From assembly GCA_026390655.1 (NCBI GenBank), contig JAPLFN010000113.1, positions 12,951-46,163 of the forward strand: DNA of 33,213 nucleotides. Reading direction: 5' to 3'. The first letter of the stretch is position 1. Every line of letters begins with the position of its first letter. The notes under the pieces are model-generated. The model saw only the letters and a program-made list of their open reading frames with translations. It was not told where the DNA came from and made no database searches. The stretch is from Candidatus Kapaibacterium sp. (GTDB taxonomy: Bacteria; Bacteroidota; Ignavibacteria; Kapaibacteriales; Kapaibacteriaceae). A program made the position numbers and the translations under genes. This document shows positions 25,846 through 32,582 of the stretch, piece by piece.

Positions 25846-28800
25846 TCATTTATTTCTTACGGCAATCGTCCCTGATTTCTTTTGACGGAGGTAGGTTGTA
25901 ACCGAAGTGGCACCGGGAGGAACGAGCAGATTGCAGCTCGTTTGGCTACGATATCCCGATCCACAGTAGACTTCCGTCCGCCTTTGACCCGAACCAACTG
26001 CAAAAACTGCAGACGTAACCTTCATTGGATCTACCCTTTGTACTCGAATATCGCGTGTTAGCGGGAGGTAAGTCAATGTGTGGCCTTGGTTTACAGCGGA
26101 GATAAGGACGAGTGGTGCGGACGCTGAGCCCGGGTTTCGTATGCTCACGAGCCCCCTAGCATCAAATTGGGAGGCAAAACCCGACTCCGGTAGTGTCTGT
26201 GGAACGAATTTCCCATCGCCAGACCCAAGGAGCACAAGCCCCTTTCCGGCATCATACCGAACTACATCGTCTTCGGCTCCATAAATATTGCCCACCAGGA
26301 CGAGGTCCATCCATGAATCTCCATTAAGATCAAGGGCTTCCATCCCCAATACGGGTGCAATCTGTGCTTCTGCGGGCAGGGGGCTAATTGTGAACCGTCC
26401 CGTACCATCATTAATGAGCACAACAGATTCCGATAAAAGCAAGGCACGGTGATAACACGTATCGAGCATGTCCTTTTCTACCACTTTTTCTATCGGTGCC
26501 ACAGCGAAATCCACGAATTCGTTGAATTTCCTGTTAAGCGTTGGCATTTGCGAGAACACTTTGCCACGATCCCGAATAATGTGGCGCTTCCCTTCGAACC
26601 ACCACGTAATGAGAGGATCGATACTACCGTTATCGTCAAAATCGGCAGCGAAAATCTCAATTGGCTTCTCAACGGACGTTTGGTATCTGGAGTTCAATCC
26701 AAGATTTCCCGCCACGTAATCCATGTCCCCGTCATTGTCAACATCGGCACCAATTAGGCTGTACCACCAACCGGTGGTTTTGGCGAGGCCGGCCTTCTCG
26801 GTGACATTCGAAAACGTTGCCCCGTCATTGTGCATGATGGTAAGGGGCATCCACTCTCCGGTTAAGAACAGGTCAAAACGACCATCTGCGTCGACGTCCG
26901 ACCAAAGCGCAGTTCGAACGATTCCGATGTTCCGAACTCCGGGCATTACTCGGTCTGTTACATCTACAAACGTACCCTTCCCCCTGTTTTCAAGAACGTA
27001 ACTGCTATCAGCAAATGGGTACATATCTGTCTTTACACCACCACCAATAAAGAGATCAAAATCTCCATCACCATCATAATCGCAGGCATTGATCGTTGCG
27101 GCGTTGGTATTGATTCTTGGAACCCCCATTACAACGCGAGATAGCATTCCCTTGCCGTTGTTCAAATAGACACGTAGCCCACGTTCAATATCGTCTTCGG
27201 CATACTCCGCACCGCCGCCTGCAATTACGAGATCTCGATCACCATCATTGTCAATGTCAACGAGAACCATTGCTTGCGACTCGTACGTTGTATCAACCCC
27301 AGTGAGCCCAGATTCCGATCGAATAAACGTGCCCGGCGTCTTCTGCAGAAACGTTGAGATACTGCGTCCTTTTGAAGCGCCGAACATGACATCATCCAAG
27401 CCATCATTATTGAGATCACCAACTGCAACAGCCGGACCTCCCCACGATACGCGAGTAGGCATTAGTCGATAGCGCTTAAAATCGTCGAATAAATTTTCCG
27501 AATGGACAAAGTTCAATCCACTGGTGGAACTTGCATCAGTAAAGAGCGGCGCGCTCACTTCAGGAAGGGCAAACAATGACGTTGATGGAGGAGTTGCATC
27601 TGCATTGCTGAAGGCGTACACCTTGTTGACCTGCTGTTGCGTTAGAATCTGAGCGCGACCATCCGGCCATTGCACGATGATCGAATCTGCGATAGAAGCG
27701 GCGCCCACGCCAATGATCATACGATCGTCCATTCGCGACTGATAGCCCCTTACAAGAAAATGCTCCTGGTAATAGGAACGGTTGCCGGCAACGACGCGCA
27801 CTTTTGTTCCAAGCCCGCTTGTATTTGCACCGTCTCCTTTAAACGTGATGGCAACAAAAGAACCGCGTTTTTGTTCAACGGCGTTGTTGCGATACACAAA
27901 CGCAACAGTATCCATGTTGGCGACAACAAGATCTAGGTCGACATCTCCATCGAGATCACCATATGCTGCTCCAAATGTTGTGGACGTGTCTGCCACACCC
28001 CATTCAACTCCTGCTTCAACAAAGTCCAAATACCCTCGCTGACGGAATAGGTGATTGGGTTCCGTTAGAAACCCCATCTTTGGCATGAGGCCCTTCTGAC
28101 GAGCATCAACATTATAGACGTAGTCTTGATTGGAAATGTCGGAGGTATATCCGTTACCTATGAATACGTCGGCAAGTCCGTCGAGATCAAAATCTTGAAT
28201 AAGACATGCCCAACTCCAGTCTGTAGCAGTCATCCCCGTCATATATCCAATTTCTGAGAATTGGTTATACCCACGATTAAGCTGAACCATATTTCTTGAA
28301 ACTTGGTTGGAGTCATACGTTGGGTTATAAATGGACATATCGCCGTTGTTGCCCGCGTTCAAGATTCGGCGAAAATGATTGTCCGGCAACATGTCTGTGG
28401 TGATAATATCTGGCAGTCCGTCACCATTGAGATCTGCGATGTCGCTTCCCATACTAAAAATCGAGGCCCGTCGCGTCATACGCATCATGCTCTCTGCAAA
28501 CGTTCCATCTCCATTATTGAGGTAGATGAGGTCTGTAGAATTAAAATCATTGGCCACATAGAGATCCGGATGACCATCAAGATTTATGTCAGCCACGGTA
28601 GCAGAGAGCCCCATGCCGTCGTCATTCATCCATGATGTGTAGGTGACGTCTTCGAAGGTGCCGTTGCCCTTATTCTTATAGAGCTTATCTGCATGCCCGG
28701 CATGACGAAGTTCGCTAGGAGAACGCTCATTAAGCTTTCGCAAGGTCTCTTCTCGCTGCGAGCCCGCCGCCGATTCGAATTTAGGCATCGTACTACCACT

Positions 28801-29436
28801 GCGTTGAAGCCTCTCAGACTCAGCTCCTGCGGCACTGTCTGAACGCATGTTGTTTGTAACGAGCGAATAATAATTCGAGTAGACTACGAGATAACAGTCG
28901 AGTAATCCATCTCCATCATAGTCAAAGAACGCGCTGTTAACCGTTTCGTCTTGAAAATCAAGACCATAGTCTGCAGCATGTTCTGTAAAGACACCATGGC
29001 CGTCATTGATCAAGAGTCGGCATCTGCTCTGCCAACGCGCAACGAAAAGATCGAGATCTCCATCGGCGTCTATATCTACGAGATTTAAACCTGTAGCGAA
29101 CTGCAGGGAATCAATTGGGTATCCGATCTTCTCCGAGATGTTCGTGTATTTCCAATCGCCATCATTACGATAAAACCCTGGTCCCCCAAAGCTCGAGAAC
29201 ACAACGTCTGGCTTACCGTCGCCTGTAATATCTCCGATTGCGACTCCACACCCAGGAACCATGGAGTTCACTCTACCCAACGAATCCTTCGAGATCTTGA
29301 TCCTGTCGTAGTCATGCCTGTAGTCCACGCCCGTTTGTTCTGGTAACATTCGCGTGAAGAGCTTCTGTGAACGTACCTCACTACCAAGAACTGAAAAGAG
29401 GATAATGAGTACGACTGCTCGAATTGGTGCGTTCAT
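25846..29436 (-). CDS. Secreted FG-GAP/VCBS repeat protein with ASPIC/UnbV domain (CRTAC1-like)
   Basis: About 1196 residues with a signal peptide (MNAPIRAVVLIILFSVLGSEVRSQ). The protein is built from about 14 calcium-binding-type loops D-x-[DN]-x-D-G-x-x-D, for example DITGDGKPD, DIDADGDLD, DYDGDGLLD, DLNGDGLPD, DLNNDGLDD, DVDNDGDMD, the signature of FG-GAP/VCBS beta-propeller blades; there are enough for two propellers. Between them, around residues 525-600, lies an ASPIC/UnbV domain (GLGTKVRVVAGNRSYYQEH, then SRMDDRMIIGVG and IIVQWPDG). Family members are extracellular or surface proteins of unclear role, often linked to polysaccharide uptake or adhesion. No T9SS sorting domain is seen. 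The ATG at 29436 is chosen because it opens the signal peptide; longer in-frame extension would read through tRNA-Leu. Confidence 0.85.
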   Translation of the reverse strand: MNAPIRAVVLIILFSVLGSEVRSQKLFTRMLPEQTGVDYRHDYDRIKISKDSLGRVNSMVPGCGVAIGDITGDGKPDVVFSSFGGPGFYRNDGDWKYTNISEKIGYPIDSLQFATGLNLVDIDADGDLDLFVARWQSRCRLLINDGHGVFTEHAADYGLDFQDETVNSAFFDYDGDGLLDCYLVVYSNYYSLVTNNMRSDSAAGAESERLQRSGSTMPKFESAAGSQREETLRKLNERSPSELRHAGHADKLYKNKGNGTFEDVTYTSWMNDDGMGLSATVADINLDGHPDLYVANDFNSTDLIYLNNGDGTFAESMMRMTRRASIFSMGSDIADLNGDGLPDIITTDMLPDNHFRRILNAGNNGDMSIYNPTYDSNQVSRNMVQLNRGYNQFSEIGYMTGMTATDWSWACLIQDFDLDGLADVFIGNGYTSDISNQDYVYNVDARQKGLMPKMGFLTEPNHLFRQRGYLDFVEAGVEWGVADTSTTFGAAYGDLDGDVDLDLVVANMDTVAFVYRNNAVEQKRGSFVAITFKGDGANTSGLGTKVRVVAGNRSYYQEHFLVRGYQSRMDDRMIIGVGAASIADSIIVQWPDGRAQILTQQQVNKVYAFSNADATPPSTSLFALPEVSAPLFTDASSTSGLNFVHSENLFDDFKRYRLMPTRVSWGGPAVAVGDLNNDGLDDVMFGASKGRSISTFLQKTPGTFIRSESGLTGVDTTYESQAMVLVDIDNDGDRDLVIAGGGAEYAEDDIERGLRVYLNNGKGMLSRVVMGVPRINTNAATINACDYDGDGDFDLFIGGGVKTDMYPFADSSYVLENRGKGTFVDVTDRVMPGVRNIGIVRTALWSDVDADGRFDLFLTGEWMPLTIMHNDGATFSNVTEKAGLAKTTGWWYSLIGADVDNDGDMDYVAGNLGLNSRYQTSVEKPIEIFAADFDDNGSIDPLITWWFEGKRHIIRDRGKVFSQMPTLNRKFNEFVDFAVAPIEKVVEKDMLDTCYHRALLLSESVVLINDGTGRFTISPLPAEAQIAPVLGMEALDLNGDSWMDLVLVGNIYGAEDDVVRYDAGKGLVLLGSGDGKFVPQTLPESGFASQFDARGLVSIRNPGSASAPLVLISAVNQGHTLTYLPLTRDIRVQRVDPMKVTSAVFAVGSGQRRTEVYCGSGYRSQTSCNLLVPPGATSVTTYLRQKKSGTIAVRNK

Positions 29437-29466
29437 GATGCGGATCAACAAAGAGGGTGAGTCGAG

Positions 29467-29552
29467 TGCTTGGAGCGGGGCTTGAACCCGCACGTCCCTT
29501 ACGGGACACGAGATTTTAAGTCTCGTGCGTCTGCCAGTTTCGCCATCCAAGC
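29467..29552 (-). tRNA. tRNA-Leu (anticodon UAA)
   Basis: The 86-nt minus-strand sequence folds as a class II tRNA: acceptor GCTTGGA/TCCAAGC, D-arm with GGCGAAACTGGCAGACGC, anticodon stem CGAGA/TCTCG with loop CTTAAAA (anticodon TAA at 29518-29516), a long variable arm (TGTCCCGTAAGGGACG) and a TpsiC arm GCGGGTTCAAGCCCCGC. The 3' CCA is not encoded (A then CTC follows). It lies 11 nt after the dedA stop and 30 nt before the FG-GAP gene start, so it is probably processed from a longer message. Confidence 0.96.
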
Positions 29553-29563
29553 AAGCATTCAAA

Positions 29564-30184
29564 TTACGGTTTCTTTTTACTGCGTATCACTTCAATAATT
29601 CCCGGGATAACGCTTATGATGATGATCACTCCTATTACGAGGGTGAAATTCTGTTTGACGAAGGGCTGATTACCGAAGTAGTATCCAAGAAGGAGGAATG
29701 ATGCAACCCAGACAACAGCGCCAACCACGTTGTAGGCAAGAAACTGCCTGTAGCTCATAGAACCAATGCCGGCTACGAAAGGTGCAAACGTGCGGATGAT
29801 CGGAATGAATCTGGCTAGGATGATCGTCCGTCCACCATGTTTCTCGTAAAAAGCATGCGTTCTATCCAAATGTTCTTTCTTCAACAACCTCGAGGATGTA
29901 CTCGAGAATAACCGCTCACCGATATTCTTTCCGATCGCATAGTTCACTCCGTCTCCAACTACTGCCGCCACAATGAGAAGCCCCATAAGCACAGATACAT
30001 CGAGCGTACCAAGCGTACAAAGAGCGCCCGCGGCAAAGAGCAACGAATCACCGGGAAGGAAGGGTGTTACTACCAAGCCCGTCTCGGCAAAGACGATGAG
30101 GAAGAGCACGGCATAGGTCCATACACCATAGGCAGCGGTCAGCGCTGCAAGGTGTATGTCTATGTGGAGGATGAAGTCGAGCAC
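29564..30184 (-). CDS. DedA family (VTT domain) inner-membrane protein
   Basis: A 206-residue polytopic membrane protein of the DedA/VTT family, implicated in lipid flipping and membrane homeostasis. Family landmarks are FAETG (32-36), [13 protein letters not shown] (41-53), GDGVNYAIG (77-85) and [18 protein letters not shown] (124-141), whose arginines are essential in E. coli DedA homologues. The C-terminus is a long hydrophobic helix with a basic tail (SKKKP). The start is a GTG at 30184; MLDFILHID matches the usual N-terminus of the family, which supports it although no Shine-Dalgarno is present. Immediately upstream is a heptanucleotide tandem repeat that also contains the murQ stop codon. 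tRNA-Leu follows after 11 nt. Confidence 0.93.
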   Translation of the reverse strand: MLDFILHIDIHLAALTAAYGVWTYAVLFLIVFAETGLVVTPFLPGDSLLFAAGALCTLGTLDVSVLMGLLIVAAVVGDGVNYAIGKNIGERLFSSTSSRLLKKEHLDRTHAFYEKHGGRTIILARFIPIIRTFAPFVAGIGSMSYRQFLAYNVVGAVVWVASFLLLGYYFGNQPFVKQNFTLVIGVIIIISVIPGIIEVIRSKKKP

Positions 30185-30186
30185 GG

Positions 30187-30254
30187 GGTTACCAGTTACG
30201 AGTTACGAGTTACGAGTTACGAGTTACGAGTTACGAGTTACCAGTTACGAGTTT
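30187..30254. repeat. Heptanucleotide tandem repeat GAGTTAC at the murQ-dedA junction
   Basis: Eight contiguous 7-bp units occupy 30193-30248 (CAGTTAC, six GAGTTAC, CAGTTAC), flanked by partial units GGTTAC (30187-30192) and GAGTTT (30249-30254). In the direction of transcription the unit is GTAACTC, with a TAA in every copy. The murQ stop codon (30245-30247) is inside the array, and the array ends 2 nt before the dedA GTG. It therefore forms the entire intergenic region and replaces any Shine-Dalgarno for dedA. Confidence 0.97.
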
Positions 30255-31168
30255 ATAGCAGCGCGCACAAAGCCATTCGCTGCGAGCAGACGTTCTTCGG
30301 CTTGTTCTCGTGAGCAGGAGTGCTTAGCCATCACGAGTGCAGTTTTGACGTGACCATTGGCAGCGTCTAAGAGGCCCTCAGCCCCCTCATAATCCACACC
30401 ACCAAGCGTCATAACAATCCTTTTTGCACGTTCTTTCAGTTTTTCGTTTGTGAGCTGTAGGTCAACCATCACGTTGCCGTAGGTTTTCCCTATGCGGACC
30501 ATTGATGCAGACGTGATCATGTTGAGAACTATTTTTTGTGCTGTTCCGGACTTCATGCGCGTTGAGCCCGTGATCGGTTCCGGGCCCACAACCGGACATA
30601 TATAGACATCGGCGTGCTGGCAATGTTGGCGAACAACGTCTTTTGGGTTTGTGGCAAGGAGAATCGTGGTACACCCAATGGAGTGAGCGTATTCCAACCC
30701 ACCTTGCACAAAAGGAGTTCTCCCCGAGGCAGAGATACCGCAGACAACATCCTTTGCATTGAGCGGTATGGGGCTCAGCGACAACAGCGCTTGGACGCCT
30801 GCTTCCGTGGAATCTTCAGCCCCTTCCACAGACCTAAAGACCGCATTCGGTCCACCAGCCATAAGTCCTTGCACCATATCGGGTTGCGTGCCATATGTAG
30901 GGGGCATTTCCGACGCATCAACCACACCGAGACGTCCGGAGGTTCCTGCCCCTATATATATGAGTCTGCCCCCTGTCAAAAAGGCGGATGCGACCAGATC
31001 GACTGCTTCAGCCACATCATCCAGCACCAATTCCACTGCAAGCGCAACGGTACGATCCTCAGCATGGAGCATTTCAACCACTTCCCTCGTCGAGGCGAGG
31101 TCGATCTCAGTAGTACGTGGGTTTACAGCCTCAGTCTGAAGTGCGGCCAGGTGTTCAAACAGCGTCAT
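30245..31168 (-). CDS. murQ: N-acetylmuramic acid 6-phosphate etherase
   Basis: A 307-residue cytoplasmic enzyme that cleaves the lactyl ether of MurNAc-6-phosphate to give GlcNAc-6-phosphate and D-lactate in peptidoglycan recycling. The SIS-fold phosphosugar site is clear: IYIGAGTSGRLGVVDASE (70-87) with E87, and SVEGAEDS with E118; these correspond to the catalytic E83 and E114 of E. coli MurQ. GSTRMKSGTAQKIVLNM is the second phosphosugar-binding segment, and the C-terminal small helical domain (EGLLDAANGHVKTALVM, SREQAEERLLAANGFV) is the usual MurQ tail. No peptidoglycan-recycling neighbour (murP, anmK, nagZ) is in the window. A TAGATTTG box just upstream suggests a leaderless transcript. 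The stop codon lies inside a heptamer repeat. Confidence 0.96.
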   Translation of the reverse strand: MTLFEHLAALQTEAVNPRTTEIDLASTREVVEMLHAEDRTVALAVELVLDDVAEAVDLVASAFLTGGRLIYIGAGTSGRLGVVDASEMPPTYGTQPDMVQGLMAGGPNAVFRSVEGAEDSTEAGVQALLSLSPIPLNAKDVVCGISASGRTPFVQGGLEYAHSIGCTTILLATNPKDVVRQHCQHADVYICPVVGPEPITGSTRMKSGTAQKIVLNMITSASMVRIGKTYGNVMVDLQLTNEKLKERAKRIVMTLGGVDYEGAEGLLDAANGHVKTALVMAKHSCSREQAEERLLAANGFVRAAINS

Positions 31169-31172
31169 ACCA

Positions 31173-31180
31173 CAAATCTA
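31173..31180 (-). promoter_or_regulatory. Candidate -7 element for murQ
   Basis: The minus strand reads TAGATTTG, an exact TAnnTTTG match, ending 4 nt before the murQ ATG at 31168. Transcription would start at or within a few nucleotides of the start codon, giving a leaderless mRNA; this agrees with the lack of a Shine-Dalgarno sequence. A -33 TTTG was not found at the ideal spacing. Confidence 0.4.
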
Positions 31181-31210
31181 GCCAGAACCAGCCTTGAAAT
31201 AGCCGGAGGA

Positions 31211-31241
31211 TTTGCCAGGTTCTTGACTTTCCCTATCTTTG
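31211..31241 (+). promoter_or_regulatory. Bacteroidota-type promoter for rpsT
   Basis: TTTG (31211-31214) and TATCTTTG (31234-31241) are separated by exactly 19 nt, matching the Bacteroidota housekeeping consensus TTTG-N19-TAnnTTTG. The predicted start of transcription is near 31247, giving a leader of under 30 nt before the rpsT ATG at 31275. The region is shared with the divergent murQ promoter. Confidence 0.75.
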
Positions 31242-31274
31242 TGGCCCTGTCATTCAATCGGTGTAAATCAGTCT

Positions 31275-31538
31275 ATGGCCCATCATAAGTCAGCAATCAA
31301 GCGCATTCGTCAAACGCGTAAGCGCAAGATCTACAATCGCGGCAACAAGAAGCAACTTCGTGAAATCATCAAGCTTGTGCGCACAGCCACAAATCTTGAA
31401 GTAGCGCAGGATGCTCTCAAGAAGGCATTCAGCATTCTTGATCGTGTTGCATCGCGTGGAATCATCAAGAAAAACAATGCAGCGAATAAGAAGAGTAGCC
31501 TAAGTATGGCAGTTCGTCGCTTAGAAGTTAAAGCCTAA
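31275..31538 (+). CDS. rpsT: 30S ribosomal protein S20
   Basis: An 87-residue, very basic protein beginning MAHHKSAIKRIRQTRKRKI, the canonical S20 N-terminus (usually MANHKSA.KR...), with the conserved GIIKKNNAANKKSSLS near the C-terminus. It binds 16S rRNA in the body of the 30S subunit. The ATG at 31275 is chosen for homology; an upstream in-frame ATG at 31239 would overlap the promoter. No Shine-Dalgarno sequence precedes it, as is usual for Bacteroidota ribosomal genes. tRNA-Arg follows after 20 nt and shares its terminator, so the two are probably cotranscribed. Confidence 0.98.
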   Translation: MAHHKSAIKRIRQTRKRKIYNRGNKKQLREIIKLVRTATNLEVAQDALKKAFSILDRVASRGIIKKNNAANKKSSLSMAVRRLEVKA

Positions 31539-31558
31539 GGCTAAAGCCCTGGCGGGAC

Positions 31559-31632
31559 GGACTCGTAGCTCAACTGGATAGAGCATCTGACTACGAATCA
31601 GAAGGTTCGGGGTTCGAATCCCTGCGGGTCCA
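31559..31632 (+). tRNA. tRNA-Arg (anticodon ACG)
   Basis: A 74-nt cloverleaf: acceptor GGACTCG/CGGGTCC with a T-G wobble, D-arm GCTCAACTGGATAGAGC, anticodon stem CTGA/TCAG region with loop CTACGAA (anticodon ACG, read as ICG after TadA editing), and TpsiC arm GGGGTTCGAATCCCT. The 3' CCA is not fully encoded beyond the acceptor (CCACAT). It lies between rpsT and an intrinsic terminator. Confidence 0.97.
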
Positions 31633-31638
31633 CATTCT

Positions 31639-31672
31639 AAACCCATTAAGTCCAAAGACTTAGTGGGTTTTT
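31639..31672 (+). terminator. Intrinsic terminator of the rpsT-tRNA-Arg unit
   Basis: AAACCCATTAAGTC (31639-31652) pairs with GACTTAGTGGGTTT (31657-31670) through one T-G wobble and a CAAA loop, giving a 14-bp stem that runs into a T-tract (31668-31672). It starts 6 nt after the tRNA 3' end. Confidence 0.92.
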
Positions 31673-31729
31673 GCGTTTCCAGCCGACCTGGTTAGCAAGC
31701 GTTACAAAGGTTGGAAATTCCTCTCAAGC

Positions 31730-31796
31730 TGACCACTTGATTCCGCGTTAACGTGACCACCAAAAGTTGCTACCTGTTTGACGTGAAAAGTTACTA
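31730..31796. repeat. Terminal repeats of the IS21 element (probable transposase-binding sites)
   Basis: TGACCACTTGATTCCG starts at 31730, TGACCACC at 31754 and TGAAAAGTTACTA at 31784, spaced 24 and 30 bp apart. A second pair, AAAAGTTGCTA (31762) and AAAAGTTACTA (31786), is 24 bp apart. Iterated short repeats of this type are characteristic of IS21-family ends. The exact outer base is not provable without the other end. Confidence 0.6.
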
Positions 31797-31832
31797 TGAT
31801 TTCGATCGTGGCGATTTAGAAAAAGGGGTTTG

Positions 31833-32582
31833 TTATGCGGTCGGTTCTTCAGCAGTTCTTGTCTTGCGTTTTCGCAGGGAATCGCCCTTGAGTTCGAGGC
31901 GATGAGCGTCGTGAATGATGCGGTCTAATATAGCATCGGCAATGGTCTTCTCACCGATGACTTCGTACCAGTTGTGAACCGGTACTTGAGAGGTGAACAT
32001 GGACGACCGCTTTCCGTGCCGATCTTCAATGACCTCCATGAGTATGGCCCGGCTCTGCTGATCTAAGGGTTGCATACCGAAATCATCGATGATGAGTAGA
32101 TCCTGCTTCTCCATCTTTACCAGTTCCCTAAGGTAGGACCCGTCGGCCTTGGCCAGCTTGAGGCGTGAGAAGAGCTTGGCGCTGTGTTCGTAGAGCACCT
32201 TGTACCCAAGCGAGCAGGCCTGATGTCCGATGGCAGAGGCGATGTAACTCTTGCCGATACCCGTGCTGCCGGTGATCAAGACGTTCTCTCTGCGTTCGAT
32301 GAATGTGCAATCGGCCAGGCGCAAGATCTGGTTCTTGCTCGCCTGACGCGTGTCAGCAAAGCTGATCTGTTCAACCATAGCCTTGTAGCGGAAGCGCGCG
32401 TTCTTGATCCCCCGCTCTTGCTTGCGGTTGGAGCGGTCGTCCCACTCTGCGTTGATGAGCCACTCTAAGAGCTCATCAGCCGTGTGGTTGACCGTTTTGT
32501 CTGCCTCTACGCTCATGGTGAAGGCACGAACCATGCCGAGCAATTTCATTGCCTTCATCTTCTCCAGTATTGCTTCATTCAT
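31833..32582 (-). CDS. istB: IS21 helper ATPase IstB
   Basis: A 249-residue AAA+ ATPase that assists the IstA transposase in target capture and strand transfer. Walker A is GSTGIGKS (105-112), Walker B is LLIIDDF (162-168), and a DnaC-like sensor region follows (SSMFTSQVPVHNWYEVIGE). The N-terminal helical region (MNEAILEKMKAMKLLGMVRA) is the usual IstB start. Length is normal for the family and the frame is intact, so the element may be active. The ATG overlaps the istA stop (ATGA). Confidence 0.96.
   Translation of the reverse strand: MNEAILEKMKAMKLLGMVRAFTMSVEADKTVNHTADELLEWLINAEWDDRSNRKQERGIKNARFRYKAMVEQISFADTRQASKNQILRLADCTFIERRENVLITGSTGIGKSYIASAIGHQACSLGYKVLYEHSAKLFSRLKLAKADGSYLRELVKMEKQDLLIIDDFGMQPLDQQSRAILMEVIEDRHGKRSSMFTSQVPVHNWYEVIGEKTIADAILDRIIHDAHRLELKGDSLRKRKTRTAEEPTA

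Noticed and set aside
29437-29562. The FG-GAP protein frame stays open upstream to 29562.
   Set aside because: The extension is read through the whole tRNA-Leu gene; the signal peptide starts at ATG 29436.
30187-30254. The heptamer array considered as a CRISPR array.
   Set aside because: Units are 7 bp with no spacers and there are no cas genes; it is a simple tandem repeat.
30614-31288. A 224-codon plus-strand open frame opposite murQ.
   Set aside because: It is antisense to a well-supported enzyme gene, runs through the divergent promoter region into rpsT, and has no recognisable family features.
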